Source: an uncultured Methylococcaceae bacterium
GTDB taxonomy: Bacteria; Pseudomonadota; Gammaproteobacteria; Methylococcales; Methylomonadaceae
NCBI GenBank assembly: GCA_913056195.1
Contig: CAJXMF010000022.1
Coordinates: forward strand, 1 to 40,333
Length of the DNA: 40,333 nucleotides
Direction of reading: 5' to 3'
Shown: positions 36,243-40,333 of the stretch, piece after piece
How the letters are laid out: each line of letters begins with the position of its first letter
Position numbering within the stretch: position 1 is the stretch's first letter
The notes under the pieces: generated by a model
Seen by the model: the letters and a program-made list of their open reading frames with translations, nothing else
Database searches by the model: none
Told to the model about the DNA's origin: nothing
Position numbers and translations under genes: made by a program

Positions 36243-37505
36243 TTATCCTTTACTAGTATCTGTAAATTCGGGATACGCTTCCATACCACACTCAGAGAAA
36301 TCAACACCTTGGTACTCTTCCTCTTCAGTCACTCTAATACCCAATACAGCTTTTATGATATACCAGGTAATAAAGCTGGCAATAAATACAAAACCAAAAA
36401 TTGAAGCGGCACCAATTAACTGAGCAGAAAGTTTGGCTTCTGGATTTGTCAAGCAGACAGCCAATAAGCCCCAAATACCGACAACACCATGAACCGATAA
36501 TGCCCCAACGGGATCATCTATTTTCAATTTATCCATTCCTAAAATCGAGAAAAAGACAAGAACGCCACCGACAGCACCAATTAACGTCGCAATCAGTGGT
36601 GTCGGCGTCAAAGGTTCAGCTGTAATCGCAACTAACCCTGCCAGCGCACCATTTAAAACCATCGACAAATCAGCCTTCCCAAACATAAATTGTGATGTCA
36701 ACAAGGCCGCAACAACACCACCTGCGGCCGCCGCATTCGTGTTAACAAAAACCAATGCGACAGCATTTGCTTCGCCAACATCCGATATTTTTAATTCAGA
36801 ACCGCCATTGAAACCAAACCACCCCATCCATAAAATAAACGTTCCCAGCGTCGCTAATGGCAGATTACTCCCTGGAATTGGATGCACTTCACCATTAGCT
36901 CCATATTTGCCCTTACGCGCCCCCAACAATAACACGCCTGCCAATGCTGCCGTTGCCCCGCATAAATGAACGACACCAGAACCGGCAAAGTCCAGAAAAC
37001 CCAGACCATCTAAAAAACCGCCCCCCCATTTCCAGAAACCTTGGATTGGATAAATAAATCCTGTCATGACAACAGAAAATATTAAAAAAGCCAGCAATTT
37101 CATTCTTTCGGCAACAGCACCCGAAACAATAGACATGGCTGTCGCGACGAAGACAACCTGGAAGAAAAAATCAGCCATGGTTGAATAGTAGGTTTCTCCT
37201 TTACTATTCAATACCGTTTCCAATGAATTATCTCCCCCCAACAAAAATCCAACGCCAGGCCAGACACTATTCACAGCTTCACCCGGATACATTAAGTTAT
37301 ATCCGCACAGCATATACATAACACAAGCAATTGCAAACAAAGCAACATTCTTGGTCAGAATTTCAGTAGTATTTTTAGCTCGAACCAACCCCGCTTCTAA
37401 CATGGCGAAACCGGCCGCCATCCACATAACCAAGGCTCCACTGATTAAAAAATAAAAAGTGTTCAGTGCGTAACTCAGTTCGACTAATGTATTCAAATTT
37501 TCCAT
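36243..37505 (-). CDS. amtB: Ammonium transporter AmtB
   Basis: AmtB carries ammonium across the inner membrane when it is scarce and is blocked by GlnK when nitrogen returns. The 420-residue protein has 11 hydrophobic helices. It keeps the pore residues Asp172 and His180 (LDFAGSGVVHLCGA) and His339 (LSVHGVVG), the twin-His pair. FAMLEAGLVRAKNT is the family signature. The ATG at 37505 has GGAG six bases upstream; the in-frame TTG at 37517 overlaps that ribosome site and is rejected. It lies 17 bases after glnK in the standard glnK-amtB operon. The N-terminus lacks an obvious cleavable signal. Confidence 0.96.
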   Translation of the reverse strand: MENLNTLVELSYALNTFYFLISGALVMWMAAGFAMLEAGLVRAKNTTEILTKNVALFAIACVMYMLCGYNLMYPGEAVNSVWPGVGFLLGGDNSLETVLNSKGETYYSTMADFFFQVVFVATAMSIVSGAVAERMKLLAFLIFSVVMTGFIYPIQGFWKWGGGFLDGLGFLDFAGSGVVHLCGATAALAGVLLLGARKGKYGANGEVHPIPGSNLPLATLGTFILWMGWFGFNGGSELKISDVGEANAVALVFVNTNAAAAGGVVAALLTSQFMFGKADLSMVLNGALAGLVAITAEPLTPTPLIATLIGAVGGVLVFFSILGMDKLKIDDPVGALSVHGVVGIWGLLAVCLTNPEAKLSAQLIGAASIFGFVFIASFITWYIIKAVLGIRVTEEEEYQGVDFSECGMEAYPEFTDTSKG

Positions 37506-37522
37506 ATTATTCTCCAAGGCTC

Positions 37523-37876
<354 letters not shown>

Positions 37877-37902
37877 TTATAAAAACAGCATACAAAGGAT
37901 AA

Positions 37903-37918
37903 AGCACAATACATGCCA
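37903..37918 (-). promoter_or_regulatory. Sigma54 (-24/-12) promoter of glnK-amtB
   Basis: On the minus strand TGGCATGTATTGTGCT matches TGGCACG-N4-TTGCW with two changes and has the required ten bases between GG and GC. Transcription would start near 37892, 31 bases before the glnK ATG. Confidence 0.75.
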
Positions 37919-37972
37919 TAAACATAAGCCATTGATATAGAATACAATTATAAGATGAAAGCTACATTCACA

Positions 37973-37989
37973 TGCACCATAATGGAGCA
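37973..37989 (-). promoter_or_regulatory. NtrC-binding site upstream of glnK
   Basis: TGCACCATAATGGAGCA (plus-strand reading) matches the NtrC dyad TGCACCA-N3-TGGTGCA at 13 of 14 defined bases. Its centre is about 89 bases upstream of the predicted glnK start point. Confidence 0.75.
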
Positions 37990-38069
37990 AATTAGAGAAA
38001 ACAGAGTCTCATTTTGATGCACTTCGTCAGCTTAAATATCAACAATTCCTGGCTCATTTTCATCAGGCC

Positions 38070-38104
38070 AAAAAAAAGCCCAACCAAAAGAGGTTGGGCT
38101 TTTT
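38070..38104 (-). terminator. Terminator of the rRNA operon
   Basis: AGCCCAACC (38077-38085) pairs with GGTTGGGCT (38092-38100) around a six-base loop. On the minus strand the stem is followed by a run of T residues. It stands seven bases beyond the 5S rRNA and ends the rRNA transcript. Confidence 0.9.
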
Positions 38105-38111
38105 AGATAAA

Positions 38112-38231
38112 GTGCCTGGCGATTCCCTACTTTCACATGGCAACCTGCCACACTATCATCGGCGCTAAGCGGTTTCACTTCCGAGTTCGGGATGGGATCG
38201 GGTGGTTCACGCTCGCTATGTTCACCAGGCA
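38112..38231 (-). rRNA. rrf: 5S ribosomal RNA
   Basis: On the minus strand the 120-base sequence begins TGCCTGGTGAAC and ends GCCAGGCAC, whose ends pair as helix I. It contains the conserved CCCGATCCCATCCCGAACTC and GAAGTGAAAC segments. It follows 23S rRNA after a spacer of about 120 bases that holds several short hairpins but no tRNA. Confidence 0.96.
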
Positions 38232-38352
38232 AACTGTGTTGGCCTTAAAGGCCGTTGCCTTGAGGGGTTCCCCTCGATGCAGAAATCTGTTCTCTCATGC
38301 AGTTAAACCGTTATGTTTTGCTAACATAACACCAAACTCATTGGGTGTTATA

Positions 38353-40333
<1,981 letters not shown>

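Noticed and set aside
38232..38352. tRNA gene in the 23S-5S spacer
   Set aside because: Only short hairpins are seen, with no cloverleaf or conserved T-loop sequence.

Overview
The window looks like the chromosome of a type I (gammaproteobacterial, Methylococcales) methanotroph. The main evidence is a complete pmoCAB operon for particulate methane monooxygenase, in which every known copper/metal ligand of the three subunits is present. The surrounding genes (recCB, polA, tatABC, glnA-ntrBC, citrate synthase) read as gammaproteobacterial housekeeping genes. I cannot name the genus. No prophage, insertion sequence, CRISPR array or tRNA gene was seen.

Layout. 1-3350: pmoC-pmoA-pmoB on the minus strand, with a terminator after pmoB, intercistronic hairpins and a sigma70-like promoter before pmoC. 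3351-9954: recC and recB on the plus strand, with no recD behind them. 9941-17076: five minus-strand genes packed head to tail (polA, acyltransferase, aromatic-amino-acid ammonia-lyase-like, hotdog thioesterase, carotene-desaturase-like FAD oxidoreductase). The last four resemble part of an aryl-polyene-type pigment locus. 17213-22036: hisE-tatA-tatB-tatC, an M23 peptidase and PBP1A on the plus strand. 22353-27574: gltA and rpmE (minus), xthA (plus), ampG and nhaD (minus). 27775-29872: cysI with a DUF934 partner. 29873-30519: an intergenic stretch with an EAL-domain remnant and an NtrC/sigma54 control region. 30520-37861: a nitrogen block of porin, glnA, ntrB, ntrC, then amtB and glnK on the opposite strand. 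38112-40333: 5S rRNA and the 3' part of 23S rRNA (minus), the 3' end of an rRNA operon whose 23S 5' part lies beyond the window.

How it fits together. GlnK (PII), AmtB, NtrB, NtrC and glutamine synthetase form the ammonium sensing and assimilation circuit. Three sigma54 (-24/-12) promoters can be read directly: before the porin, before ntrB, and before glnK-amtB. Good NtrC dyads lie upstream of the porin and of glnK. This places an outer-membrane porin of unknown substrate in the nitrogen-starvation regulon. The Tat translocase, an envelope peptidase, PBP1A and AmpG serve envelope building and recycling.

Most notable observations: (1) a roughly 120-nt extended structure in helix 45 of the 23S rRNA, typical of an intervening sequence that fragments the rRNA; (2) the NtrC/sigma54-controlled porin; (3) the partial pigment-type cluster behind polA; (4) the EAL-domain remnant; (5) hairpin repeats between PBP1A and gltA. 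All assignments come from reading sequence and recalled family motifs; no database search was run.
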